From the NCBI GenBank assembly GCA_032622095.1, contig CP136064.1, positions 49,914,073 to 49,978,072 on the forward strand: a stretch of 64,000 nucleotides of DNA, written 5' to 3'. The notes beneath the pieces were generated by a model. The model saw only the letters and a program-made list of their open reading frames with translations. It was not told the origin of the DNA and did not search any database. The position numbers and the translations under genes are program-made. The DNA is from Siphonodentalium dalli. Lineage: Eukaryota; Mollusca; Scaphopoda; Gadilida; Siphonodentaliidae. Numbering within the stretch: the stretch's first letter is position 1; every line of letters begins with the position of its first letter. Positions 1 through 11,524 of this stretch are shown here, in pieces.

Positions 1-911
1 GTATTTTTGTTCTACATTCGGCGATACAAAAATACAAATCACTAGGAAGACCTATATACGCCGCATTTGTCGACTTTAAAAAAGCGTTCGATACCATAAA
101 ACAGACAAATGCTCTTCAATAAGATTAAATCTATTGGAATTTCAGGACAATTTTTACAAATAATTAAATCAATGTATTGCTCAAATTATTACCTTACAAA
201 AACCAATAAAGGAATTGGTCCCCCATGCCTTTCAACGGCGGGAGTAAGACAGGGATACCTATTGTCACCTACATTATTCAAAATATATATTGATAATATT
301 AAAACAATGTTTGACACAAACTGCGATCCAATAAATCTAGGCGATAGTTCTATAAATCACATGTTATTCGCTGATGACCTAGTTTTAATGTCCGAGAGTC
401 AATCAGGACTTCAAAGATGCCTCGAACGGCTTGAAGAGTTTACACGGGAAAATGAACTAACAATTAATGAAGATAAAACTAAATGCATGATTTTTCGATC
501 TCGAGCTTCAAAACACTTAACAACATTTTCGATAGCAGTAAATAAACGGTTAAGCAATACACATACCTTGGAGTAAAGTTTACATATACTGGGAAATTTA
601 CAGACGCGATATCGGACCTAACTTCCAAAGGGCGCAAAGCTATGTATGCTCTCAGAAATGCATCCGACAGCACAGCACCCCTACCAGTGAGTACATCTAT
701 GAAATTATATGAGAAGTTAATCAAGCCAATTGTCTTATACGGAAGTGAAATATGGGGAGTGGAAGCAACGTCTAAGAACTACGATAGGCTAGAATGCGAA
801 AAGTTACACATAAAATTCTGCAAAATAGTATTAGGAGTAGGCAAATATGCATCTAACACTGCAGTTACGGCGGAATTGGGTAGGTATCCACTTTACATCG
901 ACGCTATATGA
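1..911 (+). mobile_element. LINE reverse transcriptase fragment, frameshifted, open at the left edge
   Basis: This is a non-LTR retrotransposon RT in three pieces. From the left edge to about 100 the frame reads an RT motif A region (AAFVDFKKAFDTI). A frameshift near 100-109 moves to the frame of 109-576, which holds motif B (GVRQGYLLSPTLF) and motif C (FADDLVL). A second frameshift near 555-575 leads to the frame ending at 911, which carries thumb/C-terminal signatures (YLGVKF, PIVLYGSEIWG, LGVGKYASNTAV and ELGRYPLYID). The RT catalytic aspartates (D of motif A, DD of motif C) are still present, but the frame breaks make the copy dead. The 5' half (endonuclease) would lie left of the window. 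The exact clade is not decidable here; the motif style is Jockey/I/CR1-like rather than L1. No poly(A) or target duplication was recognised at the 3' end. Confidence 0.88.
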
Positions 912-1740
912 GGAAAAATGTTATATAACAGAAATATCAATCAGTTGACCTAATTTGCTCGATAATATTGCCTATGGTACTCGTTAAACTGGAAATTTGA
1001 CATAACACGCCGACGTCATGATCATAATAATGGTTAAAATAACAGAAAACATAAATAATAATTAGAAGTAGAATGGCTGGTGTGTCTTCGAATCCATGTC
1101 TGTTCGACAGTGTAAGCATGCTTCGCGGGTTATGAACTTTTGATGACAAAAATAGCGATTATAATCAGGTGGCTGAATTCAATGTTGACACTTTTTCTCC
1201 TCCGAACCGAGTTTATCCTCCGGATTGTGGGAAGTCGATTACAGGGCGTGTGTTATGTTTTCGTGGGTTCCCATAAACATGTTCAATGTCATTATACATA
1301 TGACGTTAGTTCTCAATACCTATTTACGTCAGCCCTGTGTACACAGTGCTGGTCATACACGCTATATTATAGTTTATTATATGCTAAGCTATCAAATAAT
1401 AGTATTTTTGCATCAGATACAAACCATTATCCGTCTAGTGAGATATCAATATCTCACTCGTATCCATCCGCGCTAAAATTAAAAGTGATTATCATTAGGT
1501 TTCTTAATGGAAGACTAAGCTAAAAAAGTCCCTGAGTGTTCAGTTTGATAAAAATGTGATATATGATCAATTAAATTATTTTGTTAAACATACAATGATG
1601 TTAACCCCTTTATCCCTCAACCAATCTGTCTGAGAAATCGAGCTATTTTAATATGCACAAACTCATTACCATTGTTGTGCTTGGGTATACAAATTTGCTC
1701 TCTTTACTCTTCTTTCGAGTTGAGTCATGGTCCAACTGAG
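912..1740. other. No recognisable feature
   Basis: AT-rich sequence after the LINE fragment. The open frames here (for example 1140-1523) overlap one another in different frames, lack domain-like composition and are best read as chance. No RNA gene or repeat structure was recognised. Confidence 0.5.
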
Positions 1741-1900
1741 CGGAGAATATAATAAACAGAACATCTACAATTTTTGTTTGCATATAGTAATTATCTCATT
1801 CGTGATGACAAAAAAAAAATATTTGTTTTTGTCATCACGAATGAGATAATTACTATATCCAACCAAAAAGTGTAGATATTCTCTATATATTATGTCTCAC
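1741..1900. repeat. Foldback hairpin element (about 160 bp)
   Basis: The core is a perfect 33 bp inverted repeat (1782-1814 against 1826-1858, beginning ATATAGTAATTATCTC) around an 11 bp A/T loop. Imperfect pairing continues outwards to about 1741 and 1900. Size and symmetry fit a MITE or snap-back element. The near-perfect inner stem suggests recent origin or gene-conversion-like repair between arms. No clear target duplication was found, so the superfamily is unknown. Confidence 0.8.
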
Positions 1901-2861
1901 GTGACTTTCTTGCATTCTGATTGGCTGCACACTGTTATACTAATTTTACGATAGTACCCCAGTAGAATTCCTACATGCCTACTATTCTTTTTCTATTTAT
2001 AGTAACAAATTCATTTCGCGAAATCTGGTTGCCGCCAGAAGATACTGCCAAACTTAAACTATACGTTGTACGATACTTGTTGCAATATCGGTATATCATT
2101 ATACAAATGTCCGATCATAGCTATCCAACGTATTTAATAGTTTGCCCGTGCAAGCGGCCAGTCCTAATTTTGTAATGATAGTGGACATTATTTATAATTT
2201 CCTTTTCCGCTTTAATCGATGTTAAGCAAGTTATATTCTAAAATTTCCCCAAAATGTCTTTGCTAATGACGTATTTATAGAAAGAATCATGAAGAGATGA
2301 TGTTAGATGTAACTAATAACATAGTTATGCTCCTCTACCAACGCCAAAAGATTGCCGTAAATTGTAAAATCTGATACCGATTTCCAAAATTCAAGGTAAA
2401 TACAAATGTGACAAAATCAGACACAGAAATTGTGTGAGAATTTGCACCAATGTTCGATATAATATATTATTATCCATCCCTTAACTAACACCATTTCCGA
2501 TTGGCCAAAAGCCGCCACGTGATAGTCTGGGAAAAAAGTCATATTGTACTACCGAATGTCATATTGGACTCCCAAGTGTGCAATATCACATTTTTTATCG
2601 GGACTCCGTGTCGTCACGAATTAACTCTATTGCGAAATGAATCAGTGAAATTGTGATGCGCTGGCAACACTGGTGGATTTTAGCAGACGTTTCGCTTCCG
2701 CATTGAGTTTTTTTTTACTTCCGTGTTACTTTTCCAAATCATGCTTTCTGATGATCAAAATACAGGCTTTTATAGAGAATAAGGTGCCGACAAATATCAA
2801 AAATAACCACAAAAGTTTTATTCCCAAAATTTTGATAAACATACAGATAAAAATGTCATTA
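1901..2861. other. No gene; short words related to the next hairpin
   Basis: No credible coding frame. Short words GTCATATTG(G/T)A occur near 2540-2570 and again in the stem of the hairpin that follows at 2862-3014, so part of this stretch may be an older degraded relative of that hairpin. Confidence 0.4.
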
Positions 2862-3014
2862 TACAATGTTGTGTACATTATGAGATTTTCTTGTACTCGT
2901 CCAGGTTGCGGCGAAAAGTCATATTGGATTCGACACTGCGTGTCTCGTCCAATATGACTTTTCACCACAACCTGGACTCGTACAAGAAAAACACATACTG
3001 TACACAACATTGTA
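2862..3014. repeat. Long-arm hairpin element (about 153 bp)
   Basis: Two arms of about 75 bp (starting TACAATGTTGTGTACA and ending with its complement at 3001-3014) pair with few mismatches and almost no loop, centred near 2938. The chance open frames on both strands across this interval are a by-product of the palindrome. A transcript through it would form one long stem, as in many MITEs. No target duplication is evident. Confidence 0.82.
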
Positions 3015-3783
3015 CAAGAAAACTAAGATGCATGCATCAGGTCAGCCATGAACTATTTAGCATAGAATAATTCAGTTCGGTTGCAGTTTTACAACGTTAC
3101 AACTGACATACGATTACAGCTTGAATGTGGAACTATGTAAGAGTGAATATTAATGTTCTAAATCCCATGTTTCACCTTTAGTGGTAATGGGGTCGTACTT
3201 TATTAACACGCAAGTAGTGTAATTAAGTACGGGTAATTAGAAGTAACAAATCGTTTAGTTTCTATCGTATCGGCTAAAAGGGGTGAGCAGATTGCTGATG
3301 ATGATTGCTGATGATGAATGCTCTCGTTAGCTGCCAATATAATGTGCATATTTGCCCCGTTACGTTTATACACTGTAGCATTGGCGGGCCAGAGTGTGTT
3401 GACATGTTAAGTGTTTGGTTCATTAATAACAGATCAGCAGGGATTTGTCGTAATAACGTATACGTGGAAATATGCTACCTAAACGGTTAAATTAACGGTT
3501 GATCTATTACACCACCGTGTATACTCGGTTTAAATAGGTATATTATATAGGGACGTGTGCTCAATTTTGGTGCGGACCAATGATAAAAAAAAATCAGAGG
3601 TAAATGTCGGCGGGCGGGAGGGCCATTTTTTCAATAATTTTAAAAGAAATTGAACAGTTGCAGCAGCAGCAAAAAAAGGGTGTACAATTGGCAAATGATG
3701 AGGGGCGGCGTGACGTGTAACTAGGATTGAAATTAGATATGCAATTTGGAGATTATTGGATGAGGGATGTTATATTAATTATA
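3015..3783. other. No recognisable feature
   Basis: Mixed AT-rich sequence with a short GATGATTGCT-type duplication near 3292-3316 and a CAGCAGCAG run near 3661. No gene or structured repeat was recognised. Confidence 0.45.
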
Positions 3784-3787
3784 TTAA

Positions 3788-4277
3788 AGGGACGAGGGGG
3801 CTTAGTTGTCGAAAATATTCATATTTGTTCCAAACACCGTAAACAGAAAAATATTAAAACGCATACATTTTGGTTCAAATATACGATCACTATCGCGTAA
3901 ACATCATGCTCACATAAAGACCTACTAAATTTTACCTAAAAAAGAGTCTGATTGTGTTATAGAAGGCAGCACAATGCTACTGGCTAATCACACACAAATG
4001 GTATAAACGCTCTTTATTATTTCCAAATAAGGAATTGAGCAACAAAGAACGCTCTTTATGTTTACCATCATAATATAAAGAAACACCAAGAAAGTAACTT
4101 TTTATGCTTTGTTTACATAACAATCGTCAAATTTACGACAATAACATACTGTTTATGAGATATTTCTCATTTGTATATTAACAAAGTATGTCTATATTTG
4201 AATATTATTTTCGTTTGTAGCGGTTTTTGACAGGTGGAAATATGTTCACAGGATACCCACCAAGGCCTTCCGTACCT
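3788..4277 (+). mobile_element. TTAA-flanked non-autonomous DNA element, family K1 (T2/Kolobok-like), diverged
   Basis: One of six end-to-end copies of a roughly 490 bp family in the window (others at 10377, 35683, 39144, 55344 and 59302, plus an internal piece at 44799). Flanked by TTAA at 3784-3787 and 4278-4281. The better copies have the terminal inverted repeat AGGCACGTGCGGCCTT; here the ends have decayed to AGGGACGAGG and the complement of AGGTACGGAAGG. The interior contains two copies of the word AACGCTCTTTAT. There is no open frame for a transposase. TTAAAGG ends with a TTAA duplication are what I know of Xenopus T2-type (Kolobok) MITEs; that assignment is inference. Confidence 0.85.
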
Positions 4278-4569
4278 TTAAGGTATACTGCAACTTTGTT
4301 TCTTGTCAATAGCAGAATACATAATGCTATTAAGAAGTGACACAAAACACAGAACATTTTTTTTAATTATAAGTATTGAGCAGTGAGAAATATTTGAGTC
4401 GAGGAAACCAGTAACGAAAGGCGATATTAACATGATTTCTGTCAGCGAATAATTGTTTACGTTCCAATGAATATTAAAATGTACTGAAAACAAACTGCTA
4501 ATAGGTGCCAGACTTTCATAAACACAAATTATGTATTAATGGTGTAACGACATATTTCGTTCTTAATTG

Positions 4570-4815
4570 TCTAAAAAAATAGGGGATGGGGATGTTTGGA
4601 TCTCTAGTTTAACGACATTTTTCGGTCTTTAATAGTTTAATGACATTTTTCGGTCTTTATAATATCTCAAGATATAGGGGGTATTTGGATCTCTAGTTTA
4701 ACGACATTTTTCGGTCTTTATAGTTTAACGACATTCTCGGTCTTTAATATTTCAAGATATAGGGGCCCTTAGTGGGTATTTGGATCTCTAGTTTAACGAC
4801 ATTTTTCGGTCTTTG
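4570..4815. repeat. Degenerate short tandem repeat
   Basis: A unit of about 24 bases (TTTAACGACATTTTTCGGTC) is reiterated with small changes around 4608, 4630, 4695, 4725 and 4790. It alternates with a longer spacer containing TCAAGATATAGGGG and GGTATTTGGATCTCTAG. This is a compound, imperfect tandem array. Open frames through it are shadows. Confidence 0.75.
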
Positions 4816-4884
4816 ATAGCAAAATGGAAGAAGTACATCTTTGGAAAGATGTGGTGGCCCTAAAAAGGAAAGTTGTTTGGTGAT

Positions 4885-5852
4885 CTTGAAATGCAGTTTT
4901 TCTGAACAGTCTTCCTTGATTAAAGTGATGTGAAACACTCCGGCAGACAACGGGCAGAGTGATCAAATAGAAATTAAGAATAATCTTTCTCAAAGTAGTT
5001 ATTTGTTACGAATATTAATCCAAATGGATGATACACAACGTCATTCTTATATATTAGTTAAATGCAATGACTCTCGATGGCGAAATCATTTTTGTTTAAT
5101 TATAGCCGATAGTTGCGCCCCGAATCGAGATGTAAATATTTACAATTTGGAGTAGTTCAGACGATGTTCTCTATGAAGTGGGGTGGTAGATTTTTTTGGA
5201 AATTTTCAGTGATGTTAGTAGAATGATAACATTCCCCAGGTTGGCAAAGTGCCTGAGCACTAACTTATCAATTTCTCGCACCCGAAAAAGTCCATAACAA
5301 GTCCATAATATGTCTTTAAGCATATATATAAATCTCCGAAAACCAAAATTCTAAAGCATTAAACGATTTCTTGAAATACAGTTTTTCTGAACAGTCTTCC
5401 TTGATTAAAGTGATGTGAAACACTCCGGCAGACACCGGGCAGAGTGATCAAATAGAAATTAAGAATAATCTTTCTCAAAGTAGTTATTCGTTACGAATAT
5501 TAATCCAAATGGATGATACACAACGTCATTCTTATATATTAGTTAAATGCAATGACTCTCGATGGCGAAATCATTTTTGTTTAATTATAGCCGATAGTTG
5601 CGCCCCGAATCGAGATGTAAATATTTACAATTTGGAGTAGTTCAGACGATGTTCTCTATGAAGTGGTGTGGCAGATTATTTTGGAAATTTTCAGTGATGT
5701 TAGTAGAATGATAACATTCCCCAGGTTGGCAAAGTGCCTGAGCACTAACTTATCAATTTCTCGCACCCGAAAAAGTCCATAACAAGTCCATAATATGTCT
5801 TTAAGCATATATATAAATCTCCGAAAAAAAAAAAATTCTAAAGCATTAAACG
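4885..5852. repeat. Direct tandem duplication, two 484 bp units
   Basis: Unit one (4885-5368) and unit two (5369-5852) are nearly identical for their full length, starting at CTTGAAAT(G/A)CAG and ending near AAAGCATTAAACGATTT. A third, more diverged single copy lies at 21778-22150, so this is a dispersed family that also duplicated in place. It contains the word TTAAAGTGATGTGAAACACT. The low divergence of the tandem pair compared with the distant copy argues that the tandem event is the younger one. No coding potential seen. Confidence 0.88.
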
Positions 5853-5866
5853 ATTTGCTATATTTC

Positions 5867-5989
5867 CAGGGCATATATTTCATCTGATTTTGCGAGAATC
5901 CATATATACTTTTTCACGAGAATCCAGGGTAATTTGCGAGAATATTTACGAGAATCTAGATTTGGATTCTCGCCGAAATATAAGCCCTG
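5867..5989 (+). mobile_element. 123 bp CAGGG-type MITE with 5 bp target duplication (family H1)
   Basis: Terminal inverted repeat CAGGGCATATATTTC against GAAATATAAGCCCTG, flanked on both sides by the direct repeat ATTTC (5862-5866 and 5990-5994). The interior has three spaced copies of GAGAATC(C/T). A second copy in reverse orientation lies at 20210-20324, flanked by a different perfect 5 bp duplication (GGGTG), so the ends are well defined. CAGGG termini resemble hAT elements; a 5 bp rather than 8 bp duplication is less usual. Confidence 0.88.
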
Positions 5990-5994
5990 ATTTC

Positions 5995-7620
5995 ACTCTG
6001 AAGTGTGCCTAAATGGCATAAATTGTACCGTGGTTCCCATGTTCGCCAAAGTGGCATAAAGTTATTTCAGGATAATACTAATTTTAGGCATTCATTTATA
6101 TCACTGATATCAGGACAATAAATAGCCATTTCCATTGCATGGAACAAAGAGCGTTATTGTTTATCGGTGTTGTTTTTGGAAGTGGTGGTAGTTAAATTTT
6201 ATACATTTCGACCCCCAATAAGTATTTCCGAACAAATGAATTATTAACAAGCGTGACATGACATCATTGACGAAGATAATTAACACCGATCTACAAGCAA
6301 TTAAAGTCTTAAAATGAGCTAAAATTTAACATTTTCTTTAAAAAATTTACATTTTTATCTCTCGCGACATAATTGTCACCAATAAAAACAAATTTGATTC
6401 ATCGTGGAAGTTAGTCGGTGACTACAAATAATGTCACCATTCAACTGAATGTTGTTGAGCATATTTCAATCAATTTTGGAAGTTTAAATGAATATTTTCT
6501 TCACACGCTAAGTAAAATTGACAAATTTCAGGATTTTAGCCTGCTTCGTTGGGACCAAAATTTGTTGTGCACACTCAAGAAACGTCTACCGACACTCGCT
6601 AGGCCAAATTATGCCATGACCATGCTATAAACTAGCTTGAAATTGGCAAAACAATGAATTTTTTTTGGTTGAACATTTTTACATGGGAATCTCCAGTCCA
6701 TAGGCATAGAGAACGATTATTTTTCGATAAAAACGAAAATAATGCGAAATGAAATTCGGCACTCGTCAGAATGGTGCAGAATAACATACGAGTCTTGTTA
6801 TATGCGAAAATTTGACCTCATTCGATAAATTAGTCTCGTAATTAAGGAATGTGGAATTCCGTCGCACTGTAGTGTTACTGTACATGGCCGACGCAATTTT
6901 GAAATGTAAACACGCATCAAATTTACCTTTTGTGAGAATAACAAAAGCGCAACCTTGATCAAAGTAATACAATACACAACAACACATAGAATAAAACTGA
7001 TATAAGTGAGAATAAGACGCGTATTCAGACGTGGAATTTGACAACATTTCTTCGCTATAAATATATCTGACCCAGATAACCGAGATGCAGCTGTTTTGCG
7101 CACGTCACTTTCCATATTTGGAATTTCCATATATGGGATTTGTGTTAACCTCAATACCGATCAAGTTATCTTAGCATAAACATAAACTATATTGTAATTT
7201 ATGCAACTACGACCCTGGTAACCCTGATAACTAATAAAATATACCGGCCAATTCATTTTAAGATCGTTATTTCACTTTGCTTTAGGCATAAATACACTCT
7301 TAAACGCACAAAAACGACCCATTGGCGTTAAATTAAATATACTCGGTATTTATTAATATTAGTTTTTTATTGCTCAGTATAGAGTTAGACCCTTGACACC
7401 TGTCAATATATTTGGGCTGAATTCATATGATGCGGTATTATTCCTCGAAATAAACAACAAAGCCGTCGTTACTTAGAAATGTCGTTTGGGCTAACATTTA
7501 CACAAATCCTCCGTGTGTTCTCCTCAATTGACACGCAGGTTCTCAGTCGACACACAGGTTATCCCAGAAACCGGTGTGAAATAAACAGCCAAGGTTTGGC
7601 TGAAATAATGACTTAAAATA
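5995..7620. other. No recognisable gene
   Basis: AT-rich stretch. Frames at 6418-6630 and 6798-7154 have no recognisable domain or codon signal. The word AAAGAGCGTT near 6147 matches the internal word of family K1 and may be a trace of an old copy. Confidence 0.45.
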
Positions 7621-7722
7621 AATAATGAATGACTTGTCGTTGACTATACCAAAATAGTGGTCCTCGAGGACCACTATTTTGGCATAGTCAACTCCAAGCC
7701 ATTCATTATCTATATAATATTT
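7621..7722. repeat. Hairpin element, family P1
   Basis: An almost loopless palindrome centred at 7665/7666 (CTCGAG). The inner stem contains AAAATAGTGGTCCTC and its complement; the outer stem contains AATGAATG(A/G)CTTG. A sister hairpin with the same inner words lies at 9337-9460. Confidence 0.78.
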
Positions 7723-8351
7723 TATCTCACGTGAATATCTAAACCTTATCCACGCTTGTGCTTGATATTCACTATTATCGATAGTGTCGCTCATAACACG
7801 ACAGTGTGCCTCATAATTTTAGCACACACTATTGGTTACAATACACCAAATGATTTGCGTAGGCCTCAGTGTTAACAAATACCGCTGGCCTGTGTTCGCA
7901 GGAAAGTTTTGACCCTGCACGAGTATAAAAATTGAAGAACGCCCTTTTAGACACAAGAAAATGTGCTCAAAAGTACTTGTCAACGATCTCGATCTCGCTG
8001 CAGTTTGCCAAACGTCACACTACCCTTAAAATTGAGAGAAAAATGACATAGAAAAAAACACCAACCCCTCCCATAAATTATTCGCCAATTTGACAGCCGT
8101 GACTGTTCACCATGTGGCTGTATTTGATGTTTCTCGTCGGGAAACACGTTTGTGCATTTTTTCGTGCAATTTTCATCCATGTATCATTGTATCATTGACC
8201 ATTCAGCTGCCAGGATTTTTTTTATGCTGATCCTAGCTTGGGGGTCCCATGGGAAATCACTCTACTAATTTGTATTGGTGTATTGTAACCACTATCACTT
8301 GGAAAACCCAGAAATCTATTTTTAGCATGCCCACTATTCCGGGGAGGTAAT
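7723..8351. other. No recognisable feature
   Basis: No credible gene; the small reverse frame at 7980-8180 is not recognisable. The final bases may already belong to the LINE fragment that follows. Confidence 0.4.
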
Positions 8352-8690
8352 TTGAAAGTCACCTCCTCGCTGCAAAAGTTCAACATGTTTGATCGTTTAA
8401 TTACTGGACAAAATAACCTGGCGGCAAATAAAATTTATGACATCCCACATACCATTCCAAAATCTGTGTTATGTGATATATGTGACACTCCAGAATCAAC
8501 AAATCACTTGCTATTGAAATGTAAAGCTTATACAGTTCAACGAACATTATTACTTCAAACTGTAGAAGCCATCCTAACAGAAGGTGAAAACTGTTATGGT
8601 GAAACAAAATGTTCTCCTATGCCTGTTACCTCCATCGATATGAAACTACTTCTCGGTAACATTGGACAAAATAGCAGAAAAACAAATACA
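8352..8690 (+). pseudogene. LINE C-terminal fragment with zinc-knuckle-like motif
   Basis: The open frame 8352-8783 begins with residues resembling the linker after a LINE RT (FDRLITGQNNLAANKIYDI). It then has CDICDTPESTNHLLLKC, the C-x2-C...H-x4-C arrangement found at the C-terminus of many Jockey/I/CR1-type RT proteins, followed by MKLLLGNIGQ. No RT motifs precede it, so the element is 5'-truncated. Residues after about 8690 no longer look protein-like. Calling this a LINE tail is inference from the motif and its spacing. Confidence 0.65.
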
Positions 8691-8783
8691 ACAAGCAGTG
8701 TGCACCTATATTTCGTCCAAAGGTCGTCACTTCTAATTTCCTGCTGCAACCTCACTAACTTTCGCCATATGTTTCAGATATGA

Positions 8784-9336
8784 TACATTCCAGTGGTGAA
8801 CTTTCATATCACACAAAGACTGCCATCTTGCAGCGTCATCAACCCACAGACGTTATTCACAAGCGAATATTCTCACAAGAAGTAAACTACATGTGGTCTT
8901 CAGTCAACTTCAAGTGACTACTGGAAAACAACAACAACATTATCCGAAATGTCTTTGTAATCGACAACTAGAGCACAATAAATGAACGTAAGCAAATTCT
9001 TTGTTATTTGTGATGTTTTACCCATGTTTGATGTGGCGATTTATCATGTTCCTTTCTCCGCTGATCACAATATTGCTTCAATATTTTTATCTATTTCCTT
9101 AGTTCGCGCTACTAAATTTTCTGAACGAATCTTCAGTTTGTTTTTTGTAAAAAAAATATTTTTTTGAACCGATTTGCCCAATTAGAAGCCGGGCAGTTTA
9201 TTTGACAAGCAAAACAACAACAAAAGAAACAACAAAATTTGCACTGAATACAGATACATGGGAATATAGATGATTGTGAATTGTTTGACATTATGGGTCC
9301 TGTGACAGAATGAAAATCGTTCGATAAAATATATTA
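8784..9336. other. Possible LINE 3' UTR, otherwise empty
   Basis: Follows the LINE tail fragment. AATAAA occurs near 8978. Nothing else is recognisable; the frame at 8982-9167 is AT-rich and hydrophobic by composition only. Confidence 0.35.
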
Positions 9337-9460
9337 AATATTGCACTAGCTTGTCGGTGACTATGGCAAAATAGTGGTCATCGGTGGAGGAATAGTCCCT
9401 GATTATTCCTCCCCTCGGACCACTCTTTTGGCATAGTCACCTCCAAGCCGTGCGATATTT
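9337..9460. repeat. Hairpin element, family P1 (second copy)
   Basis: The outer arms (AAATATTGCACTAGC... and its complement ending 9460) and the inner words CTATGGCAAAATAGTGGTC / GACCACTCTTTTGGCATAG pair over about 44 bases. The loop contains an extra small hairpin (GGAGGAATAGT / ATTATTCCTCC). It shares the inner stem with 7621-7722, showing that this is a dispersed family. Confidence 0.78.
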
Positions 9461-9675
9461 ATATAATACGTCCATAATATGATAATTACGTACTACATAA
9501 TTCGAAAACTTACTCATTTAAAGAATTCAGTTTCAGTAACAGGTCGTGGCACATACGAAATCTAAACATCTAGTCATCTATAGAGTATACCTCTAAAGGT
9601 TTTTTTGAACAAGATTTTAAATAACTTAAAATGTCATCAAACCATTTTATGGGTGAGTGATAAGTTAAAGCAATG
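9461..9675. other. No recognisable feature
   Basis: Short spacer between two foldback elements. Confidence 0.4.
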
Positions 9676-10107
9676 GTGACCCGCAATATCAAATCCAGTC
9701 GTAAGTCGGGATTTGTTTACCCTGTGCCAATGTATTCTCTTATTAGGTCGCCTCGCATATATAAGAGAATGCATTGGCCTAACAATTTTTGGCAATTTAA
9801 TAATTTGTTCTTGTATTCTTTAACAATTTTATAATTTCACCCATACAGAGCCCCAGACAAACATGAGCAGACGACACTCTTCTATATGCTTCTATATATG
9901 TGTGGGGCTCCCTGCAGGGTAATGGATGTTTTATGTCCTAAAAATTGTAAGAAACATTTATTTTAAAAAAATTATACAAAATTGTTAGGCCAATGCATTC
10001 TCTTATATATGCGAGGCGACCTATGGTCGACTCGCATATATAAGAGAATGCATTGGCACAGGGTAAAAAAATCCCGACTTACGACTGGATTTGATATGGC
10101 GGGTCAC
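9676..10107. mobile_element. Outer foldback element hosting the palindromic element P2
   Basis: The arms GTGACCCGCAATATCAAATC (9676 onward) and the complement ending at 10107 pair almost perfectly for about 44 bases. They then continue without a break into the inner P2 element. The outer part occurs nowhere else in the window, whereas the inner part recurs at 56301-56524 in an unrelated host, which is why two elements are called. No clear target duplication for the outer element. Confidence 0.7.
9720..10063. mobile_element. Palindrome-ended element P2, TA-flanked
   Basis: Ends CCCTGTGCCAATG and the complement, with TA on both sides (9718-9719, 10064-10065). Each end is itself a palindrome: the right one (9989-10057) is about 69 bp, built from GCCAATGCATTCTCTTATAT and its complement around GCGAGGCGAC...GTCGACTCGC. 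The left one (9727-9778) has lost part of its middle. Between them is an AT-rich spacer with an extra GAGCCCC.../GGGGCTC hairpin. No coding content. Other copies: 56301-56524 (complete) and 21225-21259 (half an end). Confidence 0.82.
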
Positions 10108-10372
10108 AATTAGCAATTGAACCCTAACATATTGATATCAAGCATTGATATATACCGGTATGAACTATATTTGGTTTAGAAATACATTTTATGGTGATAA
10201 AGATAAATTCAATCTTTTTTGGATATTAGCACAAAAGCATGGATACAAAACATGCTTTAAGTAATTGTTTACTAAATATTTATCATATAAATTGCCATTG
10301 CGCCCGAGCTCTTTGTGAATACTATGAATAGAACCTGGTGTGAAATTCACTACAGTGAGGGCTCCGAGCGAT
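10108..10372. other. No recognisable feature
   Basis: AT-rich spacer between two mobile elements. Confidence 0.4.
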
Positions 10373-10376
10373 TTAA

Positions 10377-10837
10377 AGATACGGGCGACGTTGGTGGTGG
10401 GTATATGCTGTTAAAATATTCACCTCCGTCAAAAACCGCCATAAACAGAAAGAATAGTAAAATATAGACAGACTTTGTTCGTATACCAATCAGAAATATG
10501 GCATAAACAGTATGGAATTGTCAATTTGTTTTCCTTTGTAAACATAAAGAGTGTTATATGTTACTGTTTCCTGATATGGAAATAATAAAGAGCGTTTTTA
10601 TCATTTGTGTGTGATTAACCAATATAATTGAGCTGTGTTATGTAAAAAGAAGCAAAACTTATGTAACACGAGCAGGCTCTTGTTTACGTACACCATCGTA
10701 CGACTTGACGACAATATATTATTTACGCGATGATTATGTTTGGCATATGAACAAAACTATATATTTTTGAATATTCCTTCTGTTGATGGCGATTTGAACA
10801 AATATGAATATTTCTGCAACGAACGCCGCCCGTGCCT
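10377..10837 (-). mobile_element. Family K1 TTAA element, reverse, diverged
   Basis: Flanked by TTAA at 10373-10376 and 10838-10841. The left end AGATACGGGCGACG and right end CGCCCGTGCCT are decayed forms of the K1 terminal repeat. The interior (CCGTCAAAAACCGCC, AAAGAGCGTT, GTGTGTGATTA) aligns with the other K1 copies in reverse. At 461 bp it is shorter than the 494 bp of the best copies, and it is one of the older ones. Confidence 0.84.
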
Positions 10838-10841
10838 TTAA

Positions 10842-11524
10842 GATGGCATATGGTTGTAACGCAGACCGTCGAGGAGGAAAGGTCCTCGTTCAAAATAGAA
10901 TAAAAAACCCCTTAAGAATAGCGAACCTTCGTAATAGAGACATAACCCCATTCCGGCATACATTTGGTTAATTCTACGGTAATTGAGCAATATGGGTGTC
11001 CCGGTTTGTCAAAACTACAAACTTCGTTCCGTGGTGCATGATAGGGCACATTATGTGTAGTGAGTCATACATATTCGAGAAATGTGGTTGGTAAAATCTT
11101 TATGCTGATTATCTTCTTATTTTGTCTATTTTAGACAGTTAGTATAAACCAGAAACTAGTTAACGCACTTTATCATCATTCCAAGCAGGCACCGCATGTA
11201 TAGTTACGAAGATATGACCATTTCCTATCATGAGTAGCGTGTTCCTTGGCAACTTCGCAATTTTCGGAGAGCCGGGGAGGTTCTAGTCTGAAAATAAAAA
11301 GGTTCGTCTGAATTTTCGAGGCACACACATACAGGTGTATTTTTGCACCTATTCTTCGGAACACTTCTTGACTATTCACCGACGTAACCACTTTCATGGG
11401 GAATAATTATTCAGATTCTATTAAACACCCACGAAGAAAAATCGATGGAATGGGCAACTCATACACTGTGTTATGCCTTTTGGATACCTCAGCTGATAAT
11501 CATTAGCGTTAGTGTATATATATA
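10842..11524. other. No recognisable gene
   Basis: Low-complexity-free spacer; the reverse frame 11176-11397 shows no recognisable domain. Confidence 0.45.

Noticed and set aside
3661-3672. CAGCAGCAG run as a coding polyglutamine tract
   Set aside because: Too short and without a surrounding frame.
9720-10063. Parvovirus-type hairpin terminus
   Set aside because: Only the topology is similar. No viral replication or capsid frame, and dispersed copies with TA flanks fit a MITE better.
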